The notes under the pieces: model-generated
Databases searched by the model: none
What the model saw: only the letters and a program-made list of their open reading frames with translations
What the model was told of the DNA's origin: nothing
Source of the DNA: Pedobacter glucosidilyticus
GTDB taxonomy: Bacteria; Bacteroidota; Bacteroidia; Sphingobacteriales; Sphingobacteriaceae
Assembly: GCF_002483235.1 (NCBI RefSeq)
Contig: NZ_DLHN01000021.1
Span: 62,001-126,000 of the forward strand
Length of the DNA: 64,000 nt
Direction of reading: 5' to 3'
Made by a program: the position numbers and the translations under genes
In this document: positions 7,710 through 16,571 of the stretch, in pieces
Numbering within the stretch: the stretch's first letter is position 1
Layout of the letters: the number at the start of each line of letters is the position of its first letter

Positions 7710-8870
7710 ATGAAAGCTATTCACCAATTGGCTACGGTAGAGCAAATTTTAGCCCATTACCAACAAGACCAACCTTTGCATCGTTTTTTGGCTATATACT
7801 ATCGTCAAAACAAGCAAATGGGGTCTAAAGACCGTAAAATAGCTAGTAGGTTGGTTTACAATTACTTTAGGCTTGGTCATGCACTTCATCAGGAAACTTT
7901 GCTTAACCGCTTAATTATTGCCGAGTTTCTTTGCAATACCATTAGCAATTCTTTTATTGCTTTTTACAAGCCAGAATGGGAAACTGCTGTTAATTTAACT
8001 CTTGAAGAAAAGCTTATTATAGTAAAACAAGAGTTTCCTGCTTTCGATGTTTTAGATATTTTTCCTTTTCATAAACATCTTTCAGAAGGGGTAGATTCAA
8101 CTTTATTCTGTAGTAAAATTCTAGTACAGCCAGATTTATATATCAGAGTTAGAAAAGGCTCAGAAAAACGTTTTACCAGCACTTTATTAAATGCCGAGAT
8201 TAATTTTCAGCATCTTGGAGGGCAAACCTACGCCTTAGCAAACGGCACAAAACTAGATCATTTATTTCCAGATAAAGGCTTATACGAAGTGCAAGATTTA
8301 TCCTCTCAGCAAGTAGGACATTACTTTAAACCCCAAAAATGGGATAAGTGGTGGGATTGCTGTGCTGCATCTGGTGGTAAATCATTGCTCGTACATCAGC
8401 AGCAGCCAGATATTAAACTTTTAGTTTCTGATATTAGGGCTTCTATTTTAGATAATTTGGATGAACGCTTTTTACATGCAGGCATCGGAAGCTATCAGAA
8501 AAAAGTGCTGGATTTAACCTTAGACCAATCCTTATTCTTGCATGATTATGAGTTTGATGGTATCATCTTAGATGCACCTTGTAGTGGTTCTGGTACGTGG
8601 GGAAGAACGCCAGAAATGATCAGTCAATTTCAAGAACATACGATACAGTTTTTTCAAGATTTGCAGCGTAAAATTATCCGTAACGTTATATCTTACCTAA
8701 AACCAGGTAAGCCTCTTATTTACATCACCTGTTCGGTTTTTAAAGAAGAAAATGAGGCTCAGGTTGCTTGGATGCAAGAAGAGTTTAAATTACAAATAGA
8801 GAGTCAGGAACTTATCAAAGGTTATCAGCATAAAGCTGATACTATGTTTGTAGCTAGGTTAGTTAAATAG
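7710..8870 (+). CDS. RsmB/NOP2-family RNA cytosine methyltransferase
   Basis: A SAM-dependent RNA m5C methyltransferase of the RsmB/NSUN type. The SAM-binding motif CCAASGGKS is at 218-224. Motif IV DAPCSGSGTW has Cys291, which releases the product, and motif VI YITCSVF has Cys341, the expected catalytic nucleophile. The N-terminal 150 residues are a divergent helical region in place of the NusB-like domain of E. coli RsmB. The start codon directly follows the stop of the lipoprotein gene, so the two are likely co-translated. The rRNA or tRNA target cannot be told from sequence. Confidence 0.88.
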   Translation: MKAIHQLATVEQILAHYQQDQPLHRFLAIYYRQNKQMGSKDRKIASRLVYNYFRLGHALHQETLLNRLIIAEFLCNTISNSFIAFYKPEWETAVNLTLEEKLIIVKQEFPAFDVLDIFPFHKHLSEGVDSTLFCSKILVQPDLYIRVRKGSEKRFTSTLLNAEINFQHLGGQTYALANGTKLDHLFPDKGLYEVQDLSSQQVGHYFKPQKWDKWWDCCAASGGKSLLVHQQQPDIKLLVSDIRASILDNLDERFLHAGIGSYQKKVLDLTLDQSLFLHDYEFDGIILDAPCSGSGTWGRTPEMISQFQEHTIQFFQDLQRKIIRNVISYLKPGKPLIYITCSVFKEENEAQVAWMQEEFKLQIESQELIKGYQHKADTMFVARLVK

Positions 8871-8963
8871 TTTTATTAATTTTAATAAGAAATTAATTGT
8901 TTCTTTTCGATAAGAAAATTAAACCTGCTAAATCATAATATCTCTAGGATAGCGAAAAATACT

Positions 8964-10411
8964 ATGCAAAAAACCACCATGAAAAGAGAGCTAGGGCTGC
9001 TAGACTCTACAATGATTGTAGCCGGCTCTATGATAGGCTCTGGAATATTTTTAGTAAGCTCTGATATAGCCAGACAAGTTGGTTCTCCAGGTATTATCCT
9101 TTTAATTTGGCTTATTACAGGTGTTATTACCTTAATAGCAGCTTTAAGTTACGGAGAGTTAGCAGGTATGATGCCGCAAGCAGGTGGTCAATATGTTTAT
9201 TTAAAAGAAGCCTACAATCCCATGATTGGTTTTCTTTTCGGATGGACGGTTTTTACCGTTATACAAACCGGAATTATTGCTGCTGTAGCCATTGCATTTG
9301 CTAAATATACCGCAGAGATTATCCCTTTTTTCGATCAAAAAAATATTTTATTCAGTTTAGGAGATTTTAGCTTAAATCATACACAACTGTTAGCTATCAT
9401 TATGATATGCTTTCTAACCTTTATCAACCTACAAGGAGTGAAAAGTGCCAAGCTGGTACAAACAATTTTCACTATTGCGAAGCTATTGGCTTTATTAGGG
9501 CTTATTATAGCAGGTATTTATGTTGGTTTAAATAGCGAAGCTTTTTTTCTAATTTGGATAATTTTTGGGCTCCTTACCAAACTAAAGTGAACGAAGATGG
9601 AACAATTTCTACAGAGCTACTTGGAGGTGTTTTACTTTTTGGTGCCATGGGAGCTGCCATGGTGGGTTCTTTATTTTCATCAGATACTTGGAATAACATT
9701 ACCTATATTGCCGGTGAGGTGAAAAATCCTGAAAAGAATATTCCACTGAGTTTATTGTTTGGAACTTTAATCGTAACCATACTTTATATCCTGGCCAATG
9801 TGGCTTATTTGATGCTATTGCCTGTAAGTGGTTTGCCAGATGGGGCTACGGTTTTAGAACGCGGAATCATGTTTGCCTCACAAGATCGGGTAGGTACGGC
9901 AGCGGCTTCAGTTATTTTTGGAAGTGCAGCAGCAGCTATCATGGCTTTATTGATTATGGTATCTACTTTTGGTTGCAATAATGGTTTAATACTTTCTGGG
10001 GCAAGGTTGTACTATGCCATGGCTCAAGATGGTGTGTTTTTCAAAAAAGCGGCAACTCTAAATAAAAAAGATGTACCAGGTTTTGCGCTTATCCTACAAG
10101 CTTTTTGGGCTGCTTTATTGTGTCTATCTGGTACTTATGGGCAGTTATTAGATTATAGTGTCTTCTCTGCTTTATTATTTTACATTATCACCATTGCTGG
10201 GATATTTGTGTTGAGGATAAAAAGACCAGATTGGAAAAGACCGTATAAAGCTTTTGGCTATCCTTTTTTACCAGCGCTATACATCTTGTTAGCTTCTGCT
10301 ATTTGTATTGATTTACTCATTTACAAGCCAGATACTTGTGGCTGGGGTTTAGCTATTGTTGTTTTAGGAATTCCAGTTTATTATGTTTGGAAATATTTTG
10401 ATAAAAAATAA
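8964..10411 (+). pseudogene. Amino-acid permease (APC family), frameshifted
   Basis: Two overlapping frames together make one APC-superfamily permease of about 480 residues with 12 predicted membrane helices. The first (8964-9590) opens with GLLDSTMIVAGSMIGSGIF, the helix-1 signature that binds the amino-acid backbone. The second (from about 9549) continues with NLDNFWAPYQTK and carries the remaining helices to 10411. The break is at a run of seven T at 9542-9548; an eighth T would restore one frame reading EAFFSNLDNFWAP. It could be a real null mutation, a slippage site or an assembly error. Both halves remain well conserved, so loss would be recent. The start is ATG 8964 or 8979. Confidence 0.85.
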
Positions 10412-10425
10412 ACTCAATTTACCCT

Positions 10426-11139
10426 ATGAAAAAACTTTTATTGATGTTGGTGATAGCTTTTGCTACAGCCAAAAGTTTTGCACAAACTGAAGCTCCGAAA
10501 ATTGAAACACCTCCTGTTACTAGAGAGATTACTGTGGTAGATTCTACTGGTTTACCTTATTCTACAGAGTATTGGAATAAAGCAGTAAAATCAGGTAAAT
10601 ATAAATTAGAGCGTAGGTATGAAATGGGACAAAAGCCTGTTTTTTTGCTTAAAGAGCGTACAGAAGATGAGATTGATGCGCAATTAGCAAAAGCTCCAAG
10701 ACCACGTTTAAGTACTTGTTTTAAAGATGGAGACACCTTTAAATATTCTAATTTAACAGATATTAAAGGTAAGAAAATAGCTGCTAAAGATTTGGTAGGG
10801 AAAATTTTAGTGATAAACTTTTGGTTTGTTTCTTGTCCGCCTTGTAGACAAGAAATACCAGAGTTGAATGATTTGGTTAAGAAATTTTCCAACGAAAAAG
10901 ATGTGATTTTTGTAGCTATAGCCTTAGATCAAGCTGAAAGTGTAGAAAATTTCTTAAAGCTGTTTCCTTTTAATTATTCTCAAGTTCCTGATGGAAGGTA
11001 TTATGCAGATAAATTTAGAGTTACCCAATATCCAACACATGTGATTATAGATAGAACCGCGAAAGTAAGTTTTCATTCCGTAGGTGGTGGTGCGGTTAAT
11101 ACTTATTGGTTAAAGAAAACCATCAAGAGCTTATTGTAA
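10426..11139 (+). CDS. TlpA-like periplasmic thioredoxin
   Basis: A 237-residue exported protein with a clear signal peptide (cleavage near SFAQ) and a C-terminal thioredoxin-fold domain of the TlpA/ResA type. The redox motif CPPC is in FWFVSCPPCRQEIPEL, and the cis-proline loop is TQYPTHVIID. The first 90 residues after the signal are specific to Bacteroidota relatives. It probably keeps cysteines reduced in the periplasm. It follows the broken permease by 14 bp on the same strand. Confidence 0.9.
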   Translation: MKKLLLMLVIAFATAKSFAQTEAPKIETPPVTREITVVDSTGLPYSTEYWNKAVKSGKYKLERRYEMGQKPVFLLKERTEDEIDAQLAKAPRPRLSTCFKDGDTFKYSNLTDIKGKKIAAKDLVGKILVINFWFVSCPPCRQEIPELNDLVKKFSNEKDVIFVAIALDQAESVENFLKLFPFNYSQVPDGRYYADKFRVTQYPTHVIIDRTAKVSFHSVGGGAVNTYWLKKTIKSLL

Positions 11140-11194
11140 TTCTCATCTTGATATCATCTATGATATAATCTCGTCATAATCCATACATAATTGT

Positions 11195-11202
11195 TAATTT
11201 TG
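11195..11202 (+). promoter_or_regulatory. aguB promoter -7 box
   Basis: TAATTTTG fits TAnnTTTG and lies 22 bp before the aguB ATG. About 30 bp further upstream is a perfect inverted repeat ATATCAT-CT-ATGATAT at 11151-11166, which could be an operator but has no further support. Confidence 0.5.
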
Positions 11203-11224
11203 CCGCCTGTTAATAATTTGTGGA

Positions 11225-12097
11225 ATGAATAAAAATGTAAAAGTAGGTATAGTACAAATGTCTTGCACTTCAAACAAGCAAGAAAATCTAGATAAAGCCA
11301 TCCAAAAAGTCAGAGAAGCAGCTGCAAAAGGTGCTCAAATCATTTGTTTACAAGAACTTTTTACTTCCTTATATTTTTGTGATGTAGAAGATTACGACAA
11401 TTTTGCCTTAGCAGAATCTATTCCTGGTCCCTCTACAGATGCTTTACAATCACTAGCTAAAGAATTGGGAGTTGTGATTATTGCTTCACTTTTTGAGAAA
11501 CGTACTGAAGGATTATACCATAATACTACCGCTGTTTTAGATGCTGATGGAGCTTATTTAGGGAAATATCGTAAAATGCATATTCCTGATGATCCTGGTT
11601 TTTACGAGAAGTTTTATTTTACTCCGGGTGATTTAGGCTATAAAGTATTCAAAACTAAGTTTGCCACTGTTGGAGTGTTAATCTGCTGGGATCAGTGGTA
11701 TCCAGAAGCAGCAAGAATTACCGCTTTAATGGGAGCCGAAATTTTATTTTATCCAACAGCTATTGGTTGGGCAACCACGCAAGATGATGCAACTAATGAA
11801 GAACAACACAATGCTTGGCAAACCATCCAAAGTTCTCATGCAGTAGCTAATGGTATCCATGTAGTGGGAGTAAACAGAGTAGGAGTAGAAGCCGGAGTAA
11901 AATTTTGGGGAGGCTCATTTATTGCTAATCCATTTGGGAAATTATTATATAAAGGCTCTGTAGACCAAGAAGAAGTGCATGTGCAAGAAGTAGATTTAGC
12001 AAAATCCGATAGTTACAGAGTTCACTGGCCTTTCTTAAGAGATCGTAGAATTGATTCTTACCAGCCTATTGTTAAAAGATTTATTGATGAAGAGTAG
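11225..12097 (+). CDS. aguB: N-carbamoylputrescine amidase
   Basis: Hydrolyses N-carbamoylputrescine to putrescine, CO2 and ammonia. It is a carbon-nitrogen hydrolase (nitrilase superfamily) of 290 residues with the triad Glu44 (LQELF), Lys117 (YRKMHIPD) and Cys154 (LICWDQWYPE). The segment DPGFYEKFYF is characteristic of the AguB subfamily. Agmatine deiminase, the preceding enzyme, is encoded just downstream (12509-13597). The two genes are separated by a four-helix-bundle gene with repeat arms, where most genomes would have them side by side. Confidence 0.95.
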   Translation: MNKNVKVGIVQMSCTSNKQENLDKAIQKVREAAAKGAQIICLQELFTSLYFCDVEDYDNFALAESIPGPSTDALQSLAKELGVVIIASLFEKRTEGLYHNTTAVLDADGAYLGKYRKMHIPDDPGFYEKFYFTPGDLGYKVFKTKFATVGVLICWDQWYPEAARITALMGAEILFYPTAIGWATTQDDATNEEQHNAWQTIQSSHAVANGIHVVGVNRVGVEAGVKFWGGSFIANPFGKLLYKGSVDQEEVHVQEVDLAKSDSYRVHWPFLRDRRIDSYQPIVKRFIDEE

Positions 12098-12100
12098 ATG

Positions 12101-12135
12101 TCCGAAGTCGGAGGAACGAAGACGGAAGTCTATAG
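12101..12135 (+). repeat. Left arm of imperfect inverted repeat around the four-helix-bundle gene
   Basis: Begins three bases after the aguB stop. Bases 12113-12135 match the reverse complement of 12541-12563 at 19 of 23 positions, sharing CGAAGAC and GAAGTCTA. The arm is rich in GAAGTCGGA/CGAAGAC units. It precedes the MAFKFE start of the four-helix-bundle gene. Confidence 0.6.
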
Positions 12136-12154
12136 CGTTTTAAGACTTAATATT

Positions 12155-12508
12155 ATGGCTTTTAAATTTGAAGGGCTCAAAGTTTGGCAAAAAGCAATTG
12201 ATTTATCATTTGATATTGATTTGCTCACAAAATCTTTTCCAAAAGATGAACTATATGTTTTGACTTCTCAGATTAAAAGAGCTTGTGATTCCATCTCTCT
12301 AAATATTGCAGAAGGAAGTACCGACCAATCTAATGCTGAATTTGCAAGATTTTTATCTTATTCAATTCGCTCAAATATTGAGGTAGTAAGTTGTTTGCAT
12401 TTGGGCAAAAGAAGAAATATCATTAATCAAACTGATTTTGAAAAGCTCTATACAGAGTGTGAACAAATTCATTTTATGCTAGTTGCATTAAAGAAATCCT
12501 TAAAATAA
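12155..12508 (+). CDS. Four-helix bundle protein (S23/intervening-sequence protein family)
   Basis: A 117-residue all-helical protein. It starts MAFKFEGLKVWQKAIDLS and contains QIKRACDSISLNIAEGS, the signature of the family first known from 23S rRNA intervening sequences and related to the Avd protein of diversity-generating retroelements. The family forms pentameric bundles with a basic, nucleic-acid-binding surface; its chromosomal role is unknown. The frame stays open back to ATG 12098, but the extra 19 residues come from the repeat arm, so I use 12155, which matches the family start. It sits between aguB and aguA with an inverted-repeat arm on each side. Confidence 0.85.
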   Translation: MAFKFEGLKVWQKAIDLSFDIDLLTKSFPKDELYVLTSQIKRACDSISLNIAEGSTDQSNAEFARFLSYSIRSNIEVVSCLHLGKRRNIINQTDFEKLYTECEQIHFMLVALKKSLK

Positions 12509-13597
12509 ATGAGTAAAGAAAATATAAATCAAACTTCATACTTTAGACTTCGGTCTTCGGACCTCAGTCTTCCGACTTCTTACTACTTCCCACCAGAGTG
12601 GGCGCCACATGAAGCAACATGGTTAACTTGGCCGCATAAAGAAGCTAGTTGGCCCGGTAAAATAGATAGTATTTATAAGCCCTATGCTCAATTTATCCAA
12701 ATATTAAGTTTAACAGAAAAAGTTAGAATCAACGTAAGAGATGAGGAGATGAAGGCTTTTGCATTAAAACATATCGAGGCAGCTGGAGTTGATTTATCTC
12801 AAATAGAGTTTTATTTTAATCCTAGTAACGATGCTTGGTGCCGAGACCACGGGCCGGCTTTTTTGATTAACCCAAATGCAGAGCAAAAGAAAGTTATTGT
12901 AGATTGGAATTTTAATGCTTGGGGTGGTAAATATCCTCCTTTTGATTTGGATGATGTTATCCCAACTAAAATAGCCAAACATTTTAATATTCCCGTTTTT
13001 CATCCAGGAATCATTATGGAAGGTGGTTCTGTAGAATTTAATGGTGCTGGAACTATTTTAACATCTAGAAGTTGCTTGTTAAATGAAAATAGAAATCCAC
13101 ATTTAAATCAAGAACAAATAGAAGAATATCTTAAAACCTTTTACGGTCAGGAACAAGTACTTTGGGTGAGTGATGGCATCGTAGGAGATGATACAGACGG
13201 TCATATTGATGATACTGTAAGATTTGTGAATGAAAATACTGTTTTAACTGTAGTTGAGGATAATCCGGAAGATGAAAATTACGAACTCTTACAAACCAAT
13301 TTAAGAGAGTTAAAAGAAATGCGTTTGTTAAATGGTGATGCGCTTAATATTATAGCATTACCCATGCCAGATGCTGTTATTTTTGAGGATACGCGTTTAC
13401 CAGCTTCTTATGCTAATTTTTATATCAGTAATGGCCATGTAATTGTACCAACCTACCGTTGCGATAAAGATAAAATTGCATTGGACATTATAGCTAAATG
13501 TTTTCCAGACAGAGAAACTATCGGGATAGATTCAACAGATATTATTTGGGGATTAGGAAGTTTTCACTGTTTAAGTCAACAAGAACCTTTGGTATAA
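12509..13597 (+). CDS. aguA: Agmatine deiminase
   Basis: Converts agmatine to N-carbamoylputrescine and ammonia. The protein is 362 residues and belongs to the peptidyl-arginine-deiminase fold. Visible motifs are TWPHKEASWPG, DAWCRDHGP, EGGSVEFNG, DDTDGHIDD and the catalytic Cys354 in GSFHCLSQQ. The family part begins at YYFPPEWAPHEATW (residue 25). The first 24 residues are unusual and are encoded by the right repeat arm, so this start region appears to have been rewritten by the neighbouring insertion. No other start codon is available between ATG 12509 and the conserved region. With aguB it forms the agmatine-to-putrescine route. Confidence 0.95.
   Translation: MSKENINQTSYFRLRSSDLSLPTSYYFPPEWAPHEATWLTWPHKEASWPGKIDSIYKPYAQFIQILSLTEKVRINVRDEEMKAFALKHIEAAGVDLSQIEFYFNPSNDAWCRDHGPAFLINPNAEQKKVIVDWNFNAWGGKYPPFDLDDVIPTKIAKHFNIPVFHPGIIMEGGSVEFNGAGTILTSRSCLLNENRNPHLNQEQIEEYLKTFYGQEQVLWVSDGIVGDDTDGHIDDTVRFVNENTVLTVVEDNPEDENYELLQTNLRELKEMRLLNGDALNIIALPMPDAVIFEDTRLPASYANFYISNGHVIVPTYRCDKDKIALDIIAKCFPDRETIGIDSTDIIWGLGSFHCLSQQEPLV
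12541..12580 (+). repeat. Right arm of inverted repeat, inside aguA
   Basis: This arm contains repeated CTTCGG/CTTCCGACTT units and pairs with 12101-12135. It is translated in the aguA frame as FRLRSSDLSLPTS, immediately before the conserved part of agmatine deiminase. Confidence 0.6.
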
Positions 13598-13607
13598 GAT
13601 TAACTAT

Positions 13608-13644
13608 AAAAAAGCCTCGAAATGGTGAATTTCGAGGCTTTTTT
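13608..13644. terminator. Bidirectional terminator
   Basis: A perfect 16-bp stem (13608-13623 with 13629-13644) with A-rich left end, core GCCTCGAAAT and T-rich right end. It lies between the convergent aguA and M48 peptidase genes and can work in both directions. Confidence 0.92.
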
Positions 13645-13659
13645 ATGTTGTATCGTATT

Positions 13660-14466
13660 TTATTTTCTATAATAAGCTGCTGCTTCTGGCAGATATTTTT
13701 TAATATCATTGATTCTAGTAGCGTCACTAGGGTGAGTGCTTAAAAATTCAGGTGGTTTTTGACCGTTACTTTTGGCCGCCATTCTTTGCCAAAAATCTAT
13801 AGCACTTGCAGGGTCATATCCGGCCATAGCCATAAAAGTTAAACCCAATCTATCTGCTTCTGATTCTTGTTTTCTGGAGTTTGGTAATAAAACCCCAGCT
13901 TGTGCACCAATACCAAAAACCTGTTGGAAAACACCATATCCAGCTTCTGATTTGGTTACCGCAGCACCAGCTAAAGTACCTAAGCCTTGCGCTATCATAG
14001 TTTGTGAGTAACGCTCGCTTGAATGTTTTGCAATAGCATGAGCAATTTCATGCCCCATAACTGTGGCTAAGCCAGCATCTGTTAAAGTTACAGGTAAGAT
14101 GCCTGTATATACAGCAACTTTACCGCCCGGCATACACCAAGCATTAACATCAGGACTTTGAACCAAGTTAAATTCCCATTGAAAGCCAGCAATTTGATTT
14201 CCATAACCATTATCATTCATGTATCGGGTTACGGCTGCCGCTATTTTATTACCAATGTCTTTAACTTTTCTGCTTTCTGCTGTATTGTTAACAACTTTAT
14301 TTTTTGGATCAGATAAGAACTCGCGGTAGCTTTGTGCCGCCATTTGGTTCATTTCGGTATCGCTTACTAAATTTGCTTGCCTTCTTCCTGTTAAAGGTAC
14401 TGTAGAACAAGCTGTAAAAATAGCTGTAAATGCAGCTACTGATAAAATTTTGATGGTTTTGTTCAT
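13660..14466 (-). CDS. M48 family metalloprotease lipoprotein
   Basis: A 268-residue zinc protease of the M48 family (Oma1/LoiP/BepA-like). It has a lipobox (FTACSTVPLTGR), the zinc motif HEIAHAIAKHS and the third-ligand region ESEADRLG. The C-terminal segment has STHPSDATRI, conserved in this group. Relatives act in outer-membrane protein quality control from the periplasmic side. It is the last gene of a minus-strand run behind plsY (16-bp gap), ending at a bidirectional terminator. Confidence 0.92.
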   Translation of the reverse strand: MNKTIKILSVAAFTAIFTACSTVPLTGRRQANLVSDTEMNQMAAQSYREFLSDPKNKVVNNTAESRKVKDIGNKIAAAVTRYMNDNGYGNQIAGFQWEFNLVQSPDVNAWCMPGGKVAVYTGILPVTLTDAGLATVMGHEIAHAIAKHSSERYSQTMIAQGLGTLAGAAVTKSEAGYGVFQQVFGIGAQAGVLLPNSRKQESEADRLGLTFMAMAGYDPASAIDFWQRMAAKSNGQKPPEFLSTHPSDATRINDIKKYLPEAAAYYRK

Positions 14467-14482
14467 ATATAATGAATAAAAA

Positions 14483-15124
14483 TTATTTTTTCTTGAACAG
14501 ATTTACTTTGGACTCTCGGCCTCGTAATAGTCTTTCTATGTTTTTCTGATGTGTAACCAATATCAAAACACAAATACACATCCCGTAAATAACAATAGCT
14601 TTTACTGAAACTTGGTATACGAAAATAACACTCAACGGAAAGGTAAAACCTGCCGAAATAGAGCTTAATGATACGTATTTACTCAATAAAAGTACAACTG
14701 TAAAAACCAGAACACAAAGCAATGCTGCTGGCAGGTGAACGGCTAAAATCATACCAAAGAGTGTTGCAATACCTTTACCCCCTCTAAAACCAGCAAAAAC
14801 AGGAAAAAGATGTCCCATCACAGCAACTATACCTAAAGCTAATTGGTAATTTACGTATTGAACAGAGTGCTCTGGTCCGGTAACAGATAGTCCAATAAAA
14901 TAGGCAAGATTAGTAGCGGTCCAACCTTTTAAGATATCGATAATCATCACAGGAATACCAGCTTTTTTACCTAATACCCTAAATGTATTGGTTGCTCCGG
15001 CATTACCACTACCATATTCTCTAACGTCTATCCCGTAAAAAGCTTGTCCTATCCAAACTGCTGATGGGATAGACCCCAAAAGATAAGCTAATAATATTGC
15101 TCCTAAAGAATATATTGATATCAT
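14483..15124 (-). CDS. plsY: Acyl-phosphate:glycerol-3-phosphate acyltransferase
   Basis: Makes lysophosphatidate from acyl-phosphate and glycerol-3-phosphate, the first step of membrane phospholipid synthesis. It is a 213-residue membrane protein with the PlsY motifs GSIPSAVWIGQ, GSGNAGATNTFRVLG and FRGGKGIAT. Family length and order are normal. It lies 56 bp downstream of nadC and 16 bp upstream of the M48 peptidase on the same strand. Confidence 0.96.
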   Translation of the reverse strand: MISIYSLGAILLAYLLGSIPSAVWIGQAFYGIDVREYGSGNAGATNTFRVLGKKAGIPVMIIDILKGWTATNLAYFIGLSVTGPEHSVQYVNYQLALGIVAVMGHLFPVFAGFRGGKGIATLFGMILAVHLPAALLCVLVFTVVLLLSKYVSLSSISAGFTFPLSVIFVYQVSVKAIVIYGMCICVLILVTHQKNIERLLRGRESKVNLFKKK

Positions 15125-15180
15125 GTATGTGCAATTATATTAAATAGCTTTTTCTTTCTTGTATAAAAATGAAAATCATT

Positions 15181-16035
15181 TTATGAAATTAAAGCTTTAA
15201 GACTCATATCCAGGCTTTTAACAGAATGTGTTAATGCGCCCATAGAGATGTAATCTACACCACAAAGGGCATAATCTATGGCGTTTTCTGGTGTAATACC
15301 GCCAGATGCTTCTGTTAAAACACTTTTATTCACCAACTTAACAGCGGTTTTTAAATCTTCAAAACCAAAATTATCTAATAAAATTCTGTCTATGCCGCCG
15401 CATGCTAAAACTTCTTCCAGTTCTTTAATATTTCTTACCTCAATCTCAATTTGTAATTTTTTTTGATGTTGTTTGATATAAGATTGTGCTGCTTGTATGG
15501 CATTTTTAATTCCTCCGGCATAATCCACATGATTATCTTTAATCAAAATCATATCATAAAGACCAAAACGGTGGTTAACGCCTCCTCCAATTTTAACAGC
15601 AAGTTTTTCTAGGTAACGTAAATTAGGAGTGGTTTTTCTGGTGTCTAAAACTTGGGTTGAGCTACCTTTTAATTTTTCTACAATTTGGCTAGTGGTTGTA
15701 GCTATACCACTCATTCTTTGCATGGTATTTAAAACCAATCTTTCCGCCATTAGAATAGAACGTACATGGCCACTCACAATTAATACAATATCACCATACT
15801 TAACTTTTTCTCCATCTTTAATAAAAACATCTATTATTAAATTTGCATCAACTTCTTTGAAAATTTCTAGGGCAATTTCAACACCAGCTACTATTCCTTC
15901 ATCTTTAATCAAAAGCTTAGCTTTCCCTTGTGCATCTGCCGGTATGGTTGATAAAGAAGTATGATCTCCGTCTCCAATATCCTCAAATAGGGCTGTTTTT
16001 ATAAATGTAGTAATGATTTCTTTATCCAGTTCCAT
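15181..16035 (-). CDS. nadC: Nicotinate-nucleotide diphosphorylase (quinolinate phosphoribosyltransferase)
   Basis: Converts quinolinate and PRPP to nicotinate mononucleotide in de novo NAD synthesis. Family motifs include GDGDHTS, RKTTPNLRYLEK, GGGVNHRFGLYD and EASGGI. At 284 residues it is full length. I chose ATG 16035, since MELDKEIITTFIK matches the normal start, over the ATG six codons upstream. A -7 box TACTTTTG lies just before it on the minus strand. The 42-bp upstream neighbour is the DUF4783 gene, an arrangement often seen in this phylum. Confidence 0.95.
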   Translation of the reverse strand: MELDKEIITTFIKTALFEDIGDGDHTSLSTIPADAQGKAKLLIKDEGIVAGVEIALEIFKEVDANLIIDVFIKDGEKVKYGDIVLIVSGHVRSILMAERLVLNTMQRMSGIATTTSQIVEKLKGSSTQVLDTRKTTPNLRYLEKLAVKIGGGVNHRFGLYDMILIKDNHVDYAGGIKNAIQAAQSYIKQHQKKLQIEIEVRNIKELEEVLACGGIDRILLDNFGFEDLKTAVKLVNKSVLTEASGGITPENAIDYALCGVDYISMGALTHSVKSLDMSLKALIS

Positions 16036-16077
16036 AAAATTTTGAAAGCGCAAAAGTATAAAAATTTAAAACTGTTG

Positions 16078-16464
16078 CTAAGCTTTATTTTCTTCTATCC
16101 TGATTTGGTTAATTAAGAATTTACCGCCCATATTTTTAAGCTCATAGCTTACCCTAAAGTTACCTTTCGAAGTATTTAGAACTAACACTCCAAACTTATA
16201 ATTTGCATTGGAAATTACTTTATGGATAATTTTAGAAGAAATTGGAGGATGTTTAAGAAAGAAATCTTTTAAAATAATTTCGGCTTGTGAGCCAGAGTAT
16301 ATTTCTTCCTCATTTAAGATACTTAATTCTATAGTAGAGGAAAAATACTTTGATAATTCTTTACTATTACCAGTTTTAAAAGCATTAGAAACTTCATCAA
16401 TAACATCAAAAGAGAGCGCCGTTTTAAATAAAAAAAGTAACAAAATAGTGAATGCTGGTTTCAT
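16078..16464 (-). CDS. DUF4783 family exported protein
   Basis: A 128-residue protein with a signal peptide and a single NTF2-like domain: VIDEVSNAFKTGNSKELSKY, LKDFFLKHPP and a C-terminal FLINQIRIEEN strand. This matches DUF4783, a Bacteroidota family usually next to nadC. Function unknown; the fold binds small ligands or acts as a scaffold in other families. It heads the nadC-plsY-M48 run. Confidence 0.88.
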   Translation of the reverse strand: MKPAFTILLLFLFKTALSFDVIDEVSNAFKTGNSKELSKYFSSTIELSILNEEEIYSGSQAEIILKDFFLKHPPISSKIIHKVISNANYKFGVLVLNTSKGNFRVSYELKNMGGKFLINQIRIEENKA

Positions 16465-16559
16465 AAATGTTTGATTAATGAGTTAAAACTACATAAAAGA
16501 TGCCATAAATATTGTTTCAATATAGCAATTTAAGGCATATATCACTTCCCTTAAAATTA

Positions 16560-16567
16560 TATATTTG
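16560..16567 (+). promoter_or_regulatory. gpmI promoter -7 box
   Basis: TATATTTG, an exact TAnnTTTG match, ends four bases before the GTG start of gpmI. As with guaA this implies almost no 5' leader. Confidence 0.5.
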
Positions 16568-16571
16568 CATT

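Noticed and set aside
9542..9600. Programmed ribosomal frameshift in the permease
   Set aside because: No downstream pseudoknot or stimulating Shine-Dalgarno was visible, and APC permeases are not known to use recoding; mutation or sequence error is simpler.
11151..11166. Inverted repeat ATATCAT-CT-ATGATAT as a terminator after the TlpA-like gene
   Set aside because: All but two pairs are A-T and no T tract follows; at most an operator for aguB.
12098..12154. Longer start of the four-helix-bundle protein at ATG 12098
   Set aside because: The extra 19 residues come from the repeat arm and are absent from the family, whose members begin at MAFKFE.
13498..13743. Plus-strand open frame across the end of aguA
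   Set aside because: It overlaps aguA and the bidirectional terminator in another frame and shows no protein-like pattern.
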